A DNA stretch of 64,000 bases from Gymnopus androsaceus JB14 (taxonomy: Eukaryota > Basidiomycota > Agaricomycetes > Agaricales > Omphalotaceae): NCBI GenBank assembly GCA_009733575.1, contig ML769492.1, positions 62,001-126,000 on the forward strand. Reading direction: 5' to 3'. The stretch's first letter is position 1; every line of letters begins with the position of its first letter. The translations under genes and the position numbers were made by a program. The notes under the pieces are model-generated. The model searched no databases. It was not told the origin of the DNA and saw only the letters and a program-made list of their open reading frames with translations. This document shows, piece by piece, positions 1 to 11,628 of the stretch.

Positions 1-1576
1 GCTAAAGCGCTTTTCTGTTCCATCTTTCCAGACATCCTCCCAGCCGAAACTGGTTTTCACTCAATTCTTCACGTAATCGGCCCACGAACAGCAAACGTTA
101 TCGAGTTTGTTGTCGAAGTTGTAGCGGCAACTCACCTCAGGTGTTTACTCACCTTTGATGACAAGCCTCATGAAGCAGCCGAAGCTGGTTCAGACAAGGG
201 CAGAGGAACCGAAGGTGATGGCGGAAGAATCGAGGAGGTGCAAAAACTTGGAAAAGACAACAAAGAAGAAAAGAACGAAGGCGATGATGGAGACGCAGAT
301 GGCAAGAAAGATGAAGATGGAAGCGATAAAGATGATGGAGAAGGAAAGGATGCGAAAGATGCAGATGAAGCCATGCACATGCAAGTGAATTTGTCTGGTA
401 ATCGCTATTTACTGAACTGATGTGCGACATGTGAATAGGGCAGACCGCATAGCAAGATATGTCACGAGATGGCGACATGCGTCCCAGAAAGCTCGCCCCG
501 GATTCTATACCAACCTCGAGGTCAAGGTACGCTTATCCTCACATAACAAAGTTGCCATCACCAAACTTAATTCATCCAGTTCCCGCAACTTCCACCTGCA
601 GACGTCAATCAAGAATATGCGGGGCGCATCTCTCTGCAAATCGTGGAGAGTTCGGAGTGGACGATGTCCACTGGACACTTAAGGATCGTGTTCGGCGGAA
701 ACGCTGATTTCATTCAACAGTATGTAACTAATGGTTTTAAACTTAACATTTGCTTATCCGGGTATCAGAAAATCGTCCCATCCGTTGGAAGGGGTATGGC
801 AAAACCAAGAAACCAAAGGTGCTGGAATTGCGGCCCAATTTTCTATCTCTCCAAACGTCACCTTCACTGCGAATACAACTTCCACTACTTCTGTCAGCCG
901 TCCAGCTGGAACTGTCTCCACTGCCGTTGTTGCCACTCCCGATGAGTGCAAGGGTGTTGCATATGAACTCATCCCGTTTCGCTACCCCTCCTATAGCACA
1001 TTGCATGTCAACGAAGCGGCAAGTTATCAAAATTTTGAGGGTCATTTATTATTAAACCTGACTTTTCAATAATAGCACGACAGCAAGCACGCGCTCCCGA
1101 TTTCCCTCCAAGTAGATTATTTTTTTAAAGGTCAGCGACCTGATGAAAAAAAAAGCGACGCCGAAATCCATATGCTGTGTGGATCAGTGAGTCTTCCCGT
1201 TTTGTTGTTTTGTTCTCATCATGAAATTTTCTGGTAGCTTGCGATTGATAACATCTATGCGTTTAAAACCACCAAGAGCTCTTGCAAAACTTCGTATGGA
1301 AAAGCAACACAGACCCACCTACAGCGCTTTCCGACCAAAGACAACAAGGGACTCCCAGCAACCAATAACCTACTCTTCCGAGTAGGTTCAGCTATCTTCC
1401 CCAAAGACAAACTCAGTCGGTTCCTTCGTAAAACACCTTCAGGGACACCTCTCATGCTGGTTAATGTGGTACTCTTTGAGTGGAACGATGGCGGTGTGGT
1501 TTATGAAGACTTAGCTCAGACATCTCATGTCCAAAGCTATTTCCCTGAAAGATTTGCGGGAGGTAGATTTGCGTAA
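1..1576 (+). CDS. Unidentified protein, 3' part of a multi-exon gene (5' end outside window)
   Basis: The frame is open from base 1. It runs through an acidic, Lys/Asp/Glu-rich stretch (about 240-396) and then through exons joined at introns 398-452, 527-579 and 720-768. All three are GT-AG and phase-consistent, and naive reading through them hits stops. The exon after 768 contains an Asn/Thr-rich segment resembling a secreted or luminal domain (PNVTFTANTTSTTS). The last exons begin at 1076 and after an intron at 1187-1238, and end at TAA 1574-1576 (VYEDLAQTSHVQSYFPERF). The splice that ends at 1075 is uncertain because its donor is weak. I do not recognise the family. The acidic segment followed by an N-glycosylation-rich region is unusual and could mean that two genes have been joined here. 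Confidence 0.45.
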
Positions 1577-2270
1577 TGACTCACTTGGAAGTTTGGACAC
1601 TGTAGAAATTTTTTTGTACAATCAATATCTTGTAACTCAATCAAAATGAGCTGACTAGGAAATAATCTGCTGCAAATTGAAATCCCGGCAGTCTTTCGAA
1701 AGCTGCTGGAGTTTGGTGAGACGAGGATATACTACGGATACATTGATGCTGTAGTTTCTACAGTTTTTACACTGCGAAACAATCACACCAAATGAGTGCA
1801 TTATAATTATTCCTTCCGGGTCTTTGAACCCCTTGTCTCTCCATCCAACGCCATCACAGATTCATCTACACACTAAATACGCTTGGCATAGTGAACTCAG
1901 GGGTGACAGAGAAACTTGTCTGCGAAGCAAAATGAAGAACTATTTAGCGAGTTTGATATGGGGTTGACGTTGAGAGGTTCGGAGTGGTGGCGTAAAAACT
2001 TGGTGAAAATGGACATCAGGAGTTGCGGTCGGAGTCGACAAAGAAAGGTGGAAGGCGCTTTACCCAAGTTACCTTTTCTACAAGAAAAATCTTCAACGGG
2101 TTAGCTTAATTAGTTCGATAAACATATAGCCAATCCAGACAATCCATTGGCAGGTTGCTTAGCCAGACTCGCTGCGAGGTCCAATTGTAGACAGCAGCAA
2201 GTATAAAATCTTTGTTCACTTTCCTAATAACCTACCGCGACTTGTACTTATATAGTCAGATCGTCAAATG
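1577..2270. other. Intergenic, convergent 3' flanks
   Basis: This lies between the stop of the unidentified plus-strand gene and the stop of the minus-strand beta-galactosidase. I see only short ORFs without splice or codon support, and no repeat. Confidence 0.5.
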
Positions 2271-5200
2271 CTACAATGGACTCTGTGGTGTCCCCGCCGG
2301 ACGAAGGGCCGCTTGGTCACTATAGTCTGGAGCCTCGTAATCTACAAACTGCAACGCCGTGGCAAAGGTACCGTCGGAGATCAGTTCCAATCCAGCGACA
2401 GATGCACCAGTCGCGTCGAGAGACCAAACAGAGAGCGCCAATGTGTTTGTCGAGTTGCGGAAGAGAATTCTGTAGATGGAAGATTATGAGATACACAGAA
2501 CTCATCTCAACTACACCAGCTTACCCAGCAGGAAGAACGAAGATGGTTTGAGGTCTGAAGGAAGTGTAAGCTTTACCCAAGTTGGAGATATTCATTAAAT
2601 TCGCTAACCCAATGTTGTTGATGAATTTCCCAACTTGCCAACCATTGAGGTAAATTTGAACCCTATAATTGGAAGTGATAACGCTTGGTGTGAATGAGAG
2701 TCGAACAGGAACATCAAAACCGTCCAGAATACTCTGGTGAGGAGATGGAACATCAGTATCTATAGAGGGCTTAACGTTGCGAACAAGCCTACCAGATTGA
2801 AAGTGGTGCGATAAAAGTTGATCCCAGCTTGTGAAAGACCTGTCAAAGGACTTCCCGTAGCCCAATCATCATCCGGATACCCAGGAAGATGAGCTCCAAT
2901 TCGCTCTGCATATAGGCCTCCCTCATTCAAGTATCCGCGGAATGTGTCTGGGGCTCCCGCTGCTCCTCCCTGAATGATTGTATTGAATGAGAAGGTATCT
3001 TCCAAGCATCGCCGTACTAACCTGATTGCCCTGGAGCGTCCACGACGAGAATGTAGAGCTCCCTCCGACTAGTGCATATCCCCGAATACCTCGAGGTTCC
3101 TTACCACTGTTCGCTACTCGAAGCATCAGTACACGACGTCTACAAAGTCCAAATATCCACATACTGCTAGTTTCTGAAAGCCTGGAACACTAATTAGCAG
3201 TGTAGGTGTTTGAGCTTCACCTGTTCTTACCCCATATGATCTACGTGTATTTCATTCAGCTAGCAGCAGCTTGGCGAATGAACAAGCAAACTGACCTTGA
3301 ATCACCACAACTACATTCTCAGCTCCCGCTACCAATGCACCATCCGGGAAGGTCCATACATCAGTTGAGAGGCTGACAGTGGAATTGCCTTGACTGGATC
3401 CAAGGAAGATCCCATTCAACCACGCAGAGTAACCGCCAGCAAAACCGTACTGTACTGTCAAATTAACCGCAGTTTCTTCACCTGTAGCGTTGAAGCGACC
3501 ACGGAAGATGAGATTGCCACCGTAGAAGCTAAATGAAGTAACGAATGATGAGACCCAAGGACCGAAGAAGTTTGATTGTAGAAGCGTACCCGTACTGCTG
3601 AGCATAAAGAACCTGACTTCCAGCCAAGGGTGGAAGATTAGTGTACTGTATTTAGACTAATAAATGAACAGTGATAAGACAGTAAAGAAATATCGTACAT
3701 TCGTTTGTGTTTGATCAGCTAAAGTAAAATTAGAATCGTCGAAGTCGGGAAAGATCTCGGGCACACTGCAAAAAAAAACCGGCAGTTAATAATGTAATGG
3801 TCGTCTAAGAGGATCTTTATGAATACCTTCCGGACACCTTCCAGTTATCGAAAGAAGGGAAAGTTAAACCAAAATCTTCGACCATAAGATTCAACCCTGT
3901 CAAGGTTCCGCGCGAAGTTTGGTTTGTTTGAATCGCGGCGCCATTCCAAGATACCCTGCTGACTGTGGCTGGTGCGACAATCTCAATCGTGGTAGTTCCG
4001 TTAAGGTCTCCGGTCTTCGGGGCGCGTTCGTTTTCATCTTCCACAAGACGATCTCAGTCACTCACCAAGAAAAGTACGTTATCTGAAATGGTGGCGTTCC
4101 GAACGATATAGGGCCCACCAACTAGAACTCTGCGAGGACATGTAAGTAACACAAGTTTGATTCAGAAAAACAGATTCACGTTTCGTTACTCCCTACGGAG
4201 AAATAGTTGCTGAAAGATCCTCCACTTGGCAGAACAGGTGCATGCCATTGATTGGACAACAGTTTTATCCATGATGATAGCTACAAGGGTTGAATTGTCA
4301 TGTTCGATCGTGACAAACTGCGATCCATTGAGAGGATATTGGAGAATCAGAGTTCCGTTTGAAAAGGTCGAGTTGATATTTGGCGCATTGCTCAAGTCCA
4401 CAGTGGGTTCAGAGTCAAATAAGAAGACAGTTTCTCCCGTCTGACCTGGGAGTGCGTATAGGATGATGTAGTCTGTCACTCCGATGCTGAAGAGAATCAT
4501 CAAGTCAAGCAATATTTCGTGTTTATGTATGTATACTCACGTAGACCATGTCATGATTCTGAATTTCAGATCAGTCTAGCGACGAGATCTAGATCATAGA
4601 ACTAACTCACTCTGCGGTTGAATAAAGTATCACATTTTTGTTAGCTCCAAAGGCGTAGTCGGTCACCAGAATTTTGCTTTCTCGTCCGTCAAAAGTTATC
4701 ACTCCTCCGAACTGAGGGATAGTCAACGTTCCTTGCGAAGTATCCACGACCAATTGAGTAGTGGTCAAAGCTGTAGATCTGAGAGTTGCTTAGTCATTAT
4801 CTCCGGAATCAAATCAATAGATCTAGCTAGAGCCTCACGGTGAAGTAGCTTGACGGAGGAAGTAGAACCCAGCTCCAGTATCCAAATTGCGTTGCTCGTA
4901 TGTGTTCATGAGCGCCGACGTCGTGAAATTGGTTCCATTACCTAGTGGAACTGCACCAAAGAGATCGCGGGAGACGCGGAGGAAAAGTCCTAGGACATCG
5001 ATTTAGTCGACAATGGAACAAGATATGGCAAGTAACTTGAACGCACCTTGAAGTCTCATTTCGTTCATTTTAGGACCCGCAACCCGATTCTCGTTGATAC
5101 CTGTCGAATTGGTTTCCAATGAGCAAGCATGTTGGCAGGTCCAGGATAGTGCAAACCGTACCTCCGCCATAATCGTAAGAGGTATACGCAACTGGTGCGG

Positions 5201-6923
5201 CAGTTTGCCCCCAGTTGGTACCGCCGTAAACCACTGTATACGATATTCAATCAATCGACATCAACGGAGATATTAGCCATTTACTATAAACGTCTAAGAA
5301 CAGAAATATACATCAACTGGCGACATCGTCAAGAACAACTAGCAGACTTACTGAAAATCCTGGCCGTTTGGGCACTAAAGCCACATTTAGAATATGCCAG
5401 CTAAGAATGAAATACCAAGAACGGACTAGGCATCTTTGTAAAATACATTCTCTATGTTTTCGTCAGTCTCCAGCGAATCAACAGGAATTTGGTAACGAAC
5501 CGTAGTCGGCGTCAGTCAAATCAGTAGCTAAAGCGGTGAAGACATCAATACTGGAAAACCAGACTCGATAACGACACTGACAGTATATTTCATATCCTGT
5601 CCCACCTATAGGCTCTTCGCCCCAGTTCAAGAGAAAACCTCCGCCGAACTAAGTTTGAAGTTACGATGATACACTGAGCTGCGAATATGGAAACTGACCT
5701 CAGCAAGACACAATGGATTGCTAAACGCCACTGCTTCGTGGAAAGTATAGTAGATCGATTGGACTTGAGCCCAACTATTAGATCCTTGAGGATACGAGTC
5801 ACCACTACCTTTGGTTAATGAATGATGTCAAGGAATGAGTCCATGGGAGGCTCACCAGTATATGTTGGCTTGGCCGGGACCAGGTAAATCTGGCGAAAAG
5901 TTCCTGCAACCAAATTGGATTCTGAGCACGATATGAAGAGCTACTACATACCCATCTTCTCCTGAATTCTTGTCGTTGGCAGTGATTGCTGAAGAAAATA
6001 TCGTTGGACAACATCATCCCACTGGAGGAGAGAATCCCATGCTCACGGATAACAATGCCATTCGCTCTGAAAGTATTAATGATACCTTGCATATAAGGAC
6101 TGTTGACCGAGCTTGCGCTGAATTCATTCTCGGATTGAACCAAGATTACTGCAAGAGACGGTCAACCTTGTTACTCGAGAGTGGCATCATGTACGCACTA
6201 GGTCCTCCCTTAGTAATCTGATTTTTTGCTATTAATTGAGCAATGACATTCACATATGGCATCCAGGCTACACAAAGGGAGATGAGAACAAGCGGAAATA
6301 AGGAGCACAGGACACACTGGCGGTGTAATTAGCGTTGTCCGTACGAAGGTCTCCTCCAATATTCTCCACCCAGCCAGGGAAGCCACCACCAGTCGTTTCT
6401 CCGTCTTGAAGCTCGTTAATAAAAGGTCGTACATTTTCAGCTGTACATACTTATGTATGGCCCAGGTCTGTAGAATCATCCATAAGAGATACCTGACTGT
6501 GAAAGGTTGTTCATACCTCGCGATTAACCACAGCCCAGCAGCCTGGACTGAATCGATAAACATCTGGAGATCGCGGTAGGTCCCAGCTTGGAAATCTCCC
6601 TGTCCGTCGTTGGTGTCAGGAGCAGGATAATAAAGGTTCCAACTAAAGATCGCCGACACGCAACTGAAGCCATTGTCTTTCACTTTTTGGAACAGGTCCG
6701 CCCAAAGATTAGGATTTCCAGGAAGGCGCCACGGATGGATTTCGGCAGAGAGTACGAAGACTCGTTGTCCGAGAATCGAGAGAGACTGAGGATCCCAAGT
6801 TACTACATCGGTTAGACCAGTGCTATTTCTTCGGAAGAGATATGATTCTCCAGCATTGGGGTTTGCCCACGACGTGGTAAGGAACAGGAGAAAGGATATC
6901 AAAATGTTGAGAAATGTCTTCAT
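2271..6923 (-). CDS. Secreted GH35 beta-galactosidase (LacA type)
   Basis: Hydrolyses terminal beta-D-galactosyl residues, probably outside the cell on plant or fungal polysaccharides. The start ATG (6921-6923) opens a signal peptide ([20 protein letters not shown]). GH35 landmarks follow in order: [16 protein letters not shown]; the acid/base motif PGPYINGE then [19 protein letters not shown]; the nucleophile region [33 protein letters not shown]; the beta-rich C-terminal domains ([34 protein letters not shown]); and a C-terminus that ends [12 protein letters not shown] before the stop at 2271-2273. The gene is broken by about 20 short introns, so single ORFs cover only pieces. Total length, near 1000 aa, suits fungal LacA. 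Many N-glycosylation sequons are visible. The stretch between GGTGYE and the YGGTNWG exon is the least certain splice region. Family assignment is secure; exact exon borders are approximate. Confidence 0.93.
6451..6467 (-). other. 17-nt micro-exon encoding PGPYIN of the GH35 active site
   Basis: On the minus strand this 17-nt segment follows an intron ending ..CTACAG and precedes an intron starting GTATGTACAG. Joining ..GCGAG (end of LWLIAR), this micro-exon, and the exon starting ACGGAGAAACG restores LWLIAR-PGPYIN-GETTGGG in frame. That is the conserved GH35 proton-donor motif. Skipping it removes the motif. Confidence 0.85.
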
Positions 6924-6956
6924 CGCTCACTATTTTCTACTTCTGTGAATCTTCAC

Positions 6957-6965
6957 CTTTATATA
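6957..6965 (-). promoter_or_regulatory. TATA box of the beta-galactosidase gene
   Basis: TATATAAAG lies on the minus strand about 35 nt upstream of the start codon, a plausible core promoter position for a gene with a short 5' leader. Confidence 0.5.
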
Positions 6966-6966
6966 C

Positions 6967-8134
6967 TCCAGGGTGTTCCATAGTCTCCCGTAGGCAGACG
7001 CTATATATGACGATCGTTTGAAACGATGTATATAGAGATGTTCCACCTGACAAGTTGCAGCAGGTCAAGGAGAATCGTGAACGGTCCGGGAAAGACACCA
7101 CTCTCCAGAGGCTCCAGAGGCACGAACTGGATCATGGGTCAAGCAAAGTGAGATGAAAGCCGTCCAATTATCAGAAACGATGATATAATAACATAGAACG
7201 AAACCAGCCAGCCAATGAAGATGCCATGTCAATAATCTGTGACCGGTTCGCCTTGGATAATATCACAATTGCTTGTTGAAGAAGAGGCAAAGGTACTTAA
7301 TCCAGAGAATTGCGTTTCGATTGGTAATTTCGTAGAAAGTCATAATCGTATTCAAGTTCCCAGTTGAGGTTTGATCGATTCAAGGAATGAAAGGAAGTAC
7401 TTGCGAGATGTACGTACCCATTCATAAAGAATCTCTACCCATTCCTCTGGTAGACGCCAATATATCAGAACCGACCTATCTTGTTTTGGAGGCTCATAGG
7501 CTGCGAGCTTGTCTGATACCATTCGATTCAGGATGTAGGATAGTTATGAAGGCAGTAGTTTCCCTAAAACCCGCAAAAAAGTCAATTGAAAAGGGCAAGA
7601 AGGAGGTTATGGCGCACTATTTATGCTTTCATTCCGCAACACCTCCCTGGAGCCTCACAGTCCTCTGCTCTTATTGTAAACAGCCTTCTGTGTCTTGTAT
7701 ATTTGAGAATGAGCGTTATCCAAACATCCGTTTGGGTTAAAAGACTTCCAGGATGGACTTGCTGTCTGTTATCGTTTCAGTGCCTCCGAATAGCTTTGGA
7801 AGTAGACTTAGTACTTACGTGAATGTGTCGAAGGGAGTAGAAATGAAGCCATCACCCCCGGCGCCTGTTTTTCTTTCGCGACCAGCTTGTTCACTGTTCA
7901 ACTACCTCGACAGACTTCGATCTTTGCCTTCAGGTTGCCTCAAGGTTCATATAATTGCTATGTTAATTTATCTCTACTGGCCTATAAGTTATAACAGCGC
8001 TTTCAAGCCAACTAACACTGGCAGTACAGCAACTGATTCCTGTGTAATGATTGAGCGTCAAAAGCTGTATTGTATAAAGCGCTGTTCATTTATTTGAAGG
8101 CCCTCATATTCCCAAACGCTCCCAGCAGTTGTCA
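6967..8134. other. Intergenic, divergent promoter region
   Basis: This separates the divergent beta-galactosidase and HeLo-like genes. An ORF at 7387-7740 has no recognisable domain or splice context, so I do not call it a gene. Confidence 0.45.
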
Positions 8135-9536
8135 ATGGCACCTGAAAAGCTACCTCAGAGACGTTCTTCATCATCGGTTGTATCGACAGTCTGGGATGTA
8201 TCAGAACAAGTACTGCGCACTCTGACCGGCGTTGCTCAGTATGTCCCAACGCCAATATTAGGAAGAGCTTCAGTCGTCGCATTAAGTATATTCGAAGCTG
8301 TTCAGGTTCGTCGATTCATCTAGTCATTTGAATTAGCTTGCTTAGATCTCTTTACAGGGAGCTAACGAAAATAAGGATGCATTAAAACAGTTGGCTTCTG
8401 TAGCGTGCAACTTGGTCTTTATAGTATCGAACACTTTCAAGGAACTCCATCCATTATCAAACTCGTTAGAAACAGACCAACAACAACCGAAATCAGAGGC
8501 CTTCTCGGCTGATCCTGTTCTGAACAGACATGTAGACGAGCTTGTGCAGTACGTGTACTTTTTCAGCATTGATTCGACCACTGAACCGACCCAACTTCTT
8601 ATAGTACACTCAACGATATCCAAGCATTCATTACCAACCAAACGTCGAGACCTCTACTGCGAAGAGTAGTCTCCTCCCGCTCAGACTTGAACATAATTCA
8701 GGATTACAGAGATCATCTGAAGCAGACGCTGGATGCATTCCAGGTATTTTCTATACCTTTTCCCATTGTTCAACTAACTGAATGATCATGTTATTCATAG
8801 CTGCAATCATTAATCACCATCCGAGAGACTGTCTCTCGAATGGCGTCTCGACAAGAAAGCATGAACCAGGAAGCTGTACGTTTATTTCTGCTCAATTTAT
8901 ACCATCAACTTATCATTTTCCTCTCTTAGGCTCGCCGTCATGACTCAGTTCGCCAGACCCTGTCGACCATCCATGAAGAATTCAAAAAGAGCAACCAAAG
9001 ACAGTCCGAAAACCGAGGCCCCTTCACAGAATCTCCTGTCGCATCACCCACATCATCTTCTCCATCCTCTCCCTTCCCGTCCAGATCCAGCACCATGAAC
9101 ACCCTCTCCCTAAAATCCAACAACCCCTTCGCTTCGCTCATTTCCCGTGCTTCCTCGGTCCAAGGCAACATCTCCGTGAACCACATCTCAGGAGACTACT
9201 CCATTATTGAAAAGGTTGATAAATCTACGAGGGAGAATTATAATAATGTATTTCATGGGAATGCTGTAATTGTCAGTTCCGGACGGGGTAGGCAAGAGCA
9301 AGAGCATAGTTATGGTCCGAGTGGAAATGGGTTTGGGTACGATCCAAATACTGGGCTACCAGGACGGGGATGGGCACGGGTTCGGGGTCGATATATTGGT
9401 GCGAGTGGTGCTGGCCCAGGTATGAGTTCTTTTTCTACATTCTATGATGAGTGGAAACTGATGCTTTTATGGGGTTATTGTAGGGCGACGTCGAACGATG
9501 TCCGAAGATGGATATGATTCGCATGTGTATTATTGA
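8135..9536 (+). CDS. HeLo/MLKL-like helical-bundle protein, no NTPase domain
   Basis: Six exons are phase-consistent: 8135-8305, 8358-8548, 8605-8743, 8801-8875, 8930-9419 and 9484-9536. The N-terminal ~160 residues (VSEQVLRTLTGVAQYVPTPI..ALSIFEAVQGANENKDALKQL..) resemble the four-helix N-terminal domain found on many basidiomycete STAND proteins and kinases, comparable to MLKL N-terminal or HeLo-like domains. Further helices (SLITIRETVSRMASRQESM, RQTLSTIHEEFKKSNQ) are followed by a Ser/Pro-rich linker. A Gly/Asn-rich tail follows (GNISVNHISGDYSIIEKV, NNVFHGNAVIVSSG), ending DGYDSHVYY. No kinase or nucleotide-binding domain follows. The fold assignment is from pattern memory. A possible role in regulated membrane damage or signalling is inference only. 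Confidence 0.7.
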
Positions 9537-9638
9537 GGGTTTGTTAAATGTATCATCTTTCGCATGTAAAAAATAGGAAGTACAGGATATTTCTCATATG
9601 TACTATAACTATTCGCTTCAACTGGTGCAGTAAGTAGA

Positions 9639-9957
9639 CTACGATGGAAAATCAAACGCATTGAACTTTCTTTTTAGCCATAGAGAAAGAGTAGTATGAC
9701 ATTTATTCATAAAGCAATCTACAACGGAAGTGAAATCTAAAATACACTTGGATATCATTCTCCTTACTACTCGGCATCCTTCAGAATCTCTGCGAATCAT
9801 AGCACCCATCTTCGGCCCATTCTCATAGTTGAGCATCGTCCTGTGCGAAGCATCGAATCCATGCACCTTGATCTGTGGAAGGATTGCTCGCCAACCGTTA
9901 GCAGGATCGTCAATAGGTGCAGTGACATCTCCCACTAAGTGCACTCGGACATTATTA
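9639..9957 (-). pseudogene. Fragment of an unrecognised enzyme C-terminus, possibly thioesterase-like
   Basis: One short minus-strand ORF reads like a conserved protein segment (HLVGDVTAPIDDPANGWRAI, HGFDASHRTMLNYENGPKMG). It lacks upstream exons and runs into unrelated sequence at its 3' end. The pattern is reminiscent of C-terminal ends of fungal thioesterase or synthetase domains, but I cannot confirm that. It is probably a relic; coding upstream is not visible. Confidence 0.35.
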
Positions 9958-11133
9958 CATACATGTCCTTCAGTTTATCTAAATTTTAGAAGCAAATAAA
10001 ATGTATGTAAGGTAGTCATAATGGCGGGAGGCGGGGAGAGTGGGCGGGACTCGGCGGGATCAATGCGCGCACATTGTTCCATTGGTTGACAAGGATGCCG
10101 AGCACTTACTACTTACTACTTGTACTGTGTCATCTCAGTAGTATCCTGGAAAACTACCCCGAGATTTCCTATCAAACCAAAGTCCAAGAATATTTATTCG
10201 GCTTTTATTGTACTACTGTGAGGTAGCGAAACTGCATTATACCACCAACTTAACCAATACCCCCCCCCCTATTGGTTTATACATTATCTGCGTTCACTGG
10301 GATTATGAGTGTTAACTTCATATCAACAAATCATTCCTCTACAGTAACATATGTATGCACTATCGAGAATCGAACCTGACTTGAGGCTCCTTAGTACAGT
10401 AAATCTACATGATATCTTCGAGCATCTGATGGTTTCTCCTCTTGGTGCAGCTGCACAGTACAGTTCCGAATACACCAACTCCATGGTTACTCCAAAAATG
10501 TCAAAGAATATATTCGAATGAGGGTTTGTCCCTTGGAGCTTATATGAACAGGATCCGACTTCTCATCCTCGACTAGCCACTAGCCAACGTGCCTGGTAGA
10601 CGCTTCCTCGCGCGGCGCCTACGCCAATTCACCTGTAAACATAGAATGACCTGGGTGCCAGACCAATAACCAACTTTCTGGACCTGAGAGAGCTCCGTCG
10701 TCGTTTTGTTGAAGACCGACCGGCAAACGAACACGCTGATGTATACGTTTACTTCCTCAGCATTTGCTTCATCGTTCTTCACTGGGTGGTGTTGACACTT
10801 AACTCGATTCCGATTCCGACTCCAACACAGAGTCCGACTTCGCCTCCGAGTAGCCTCAGCATTGAGACTTGAAAAGCCTTCCCAGAGCCGAATGAAAGAC
10901 TGCGACAAATGATGAGTTATGCAATCCGACCGCATGCAGGACAACGAAATCGTGGCACAGTGGTCAAGCTTGCTCCAACTTCGAAGGACCAGGTTATAGT
11001 TCGTTTCGAGAGTCTTATCTATTCATTCGGAGGAAATACAAAAGGGTAGGATAGCGTCGTTTACGAGTCTTTATGCTCTGTCCGGAACTGTTTCGCCCAC
11101 TATTCAAAATCGTTTTGTCAGAAACCATCCAGA
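9958..11133. other. Intergenic, no gene seen
   Basis: Contains a G-rich stretch near 10025-10065 and a run of C at about 10260-10270. The ORF at 10573-10944 has no domain or conserved look. No RNA gene could be supported. Confidence 0.45.
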
Positions 11134-11545
11134 TTAGCGACAGTCGAGGCTATTACGCACATTCATAGAGGGTACGTCTTTCGCGGGTGCAATATAACGA
11201 TGCTAAAACAGTATAAAAGTCAGCTCGAAAAGCCAAAGGAAAAAATAGAGCATAAGACGCACCTCCTTCGAAGAACTGACTCTGTATACTAGAAACGCGA
11301 TTCCTGCTATCCCTGAAGCTACCACGAAGGTATTAGATTTCCAGTTTGAAGGGCGCACCCACCAACCACCTGATAGGATTCCGGACGGATTGAATCGATA
11401 GTTAGAAGAAGAAGTTCTGAATCGTACCGGCTGGGGACCACACTTGTTTTGGGTAGGGATATCTGTCGCCGCCGCCCTAGCAGTCAAAATTAGTCGTCGA
11501 GTTTTAGCAAGGCTAGCAGAACAGAAGAAGGCACCATTTCGTTGT
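11134..11545 (-). CDS. Small single-pass membrane protein
   Basis: A core exon (about 11258-11476) encodes Arg/Ser-rich sequence, a Trp-rich segment (ILSGGWWVRPSNWKSN) and one membrane helix (TFVVASGIAGIAFLVYRV). It splices at a GTGCGT..TTTTAG intron to a last exon, HRYIAPAKDVPSM.., with stop at 11134-11136. A short first exon must exist upstream because the core exon has a 3' splice site (CTGCTAG) and no ATG; its position near 11490-11545 is a guess. The gene is divergent from NPR3 and shares its promoter region. A role in an organelle membrane is possible, but I do not recognise the family. Confidence 0.55.
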
Positions 11546-11628
11546 AAAGGAAAGAGATGAGTAAATAGCGGGCGCTAAGTGTCAAAGCGTCAGCATGGCT
11601 TGCCCAAAACCACCATCTCAAATTCTGA

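Noticed and set aside
6405..6445. GH35 reading [16 protein letters not shown] as a mutated active site
   Set aside because: A 17-nt micro-exon at 6451-6467 restores the canonical PGPYIN and the apparent mutation lies in intron sequence.
7387..7740. 117-aa ORF
   Set aside because: No domain, no splice context, ordinary chance length for intergenic DNA.
10945..11015. Possible tRNA gene (TGGCACAGTGGTCAAGC resembles an A box)
   Set aside because: No matching B box (GGTTCGAATCC) at the right distance and no acceptor stem.
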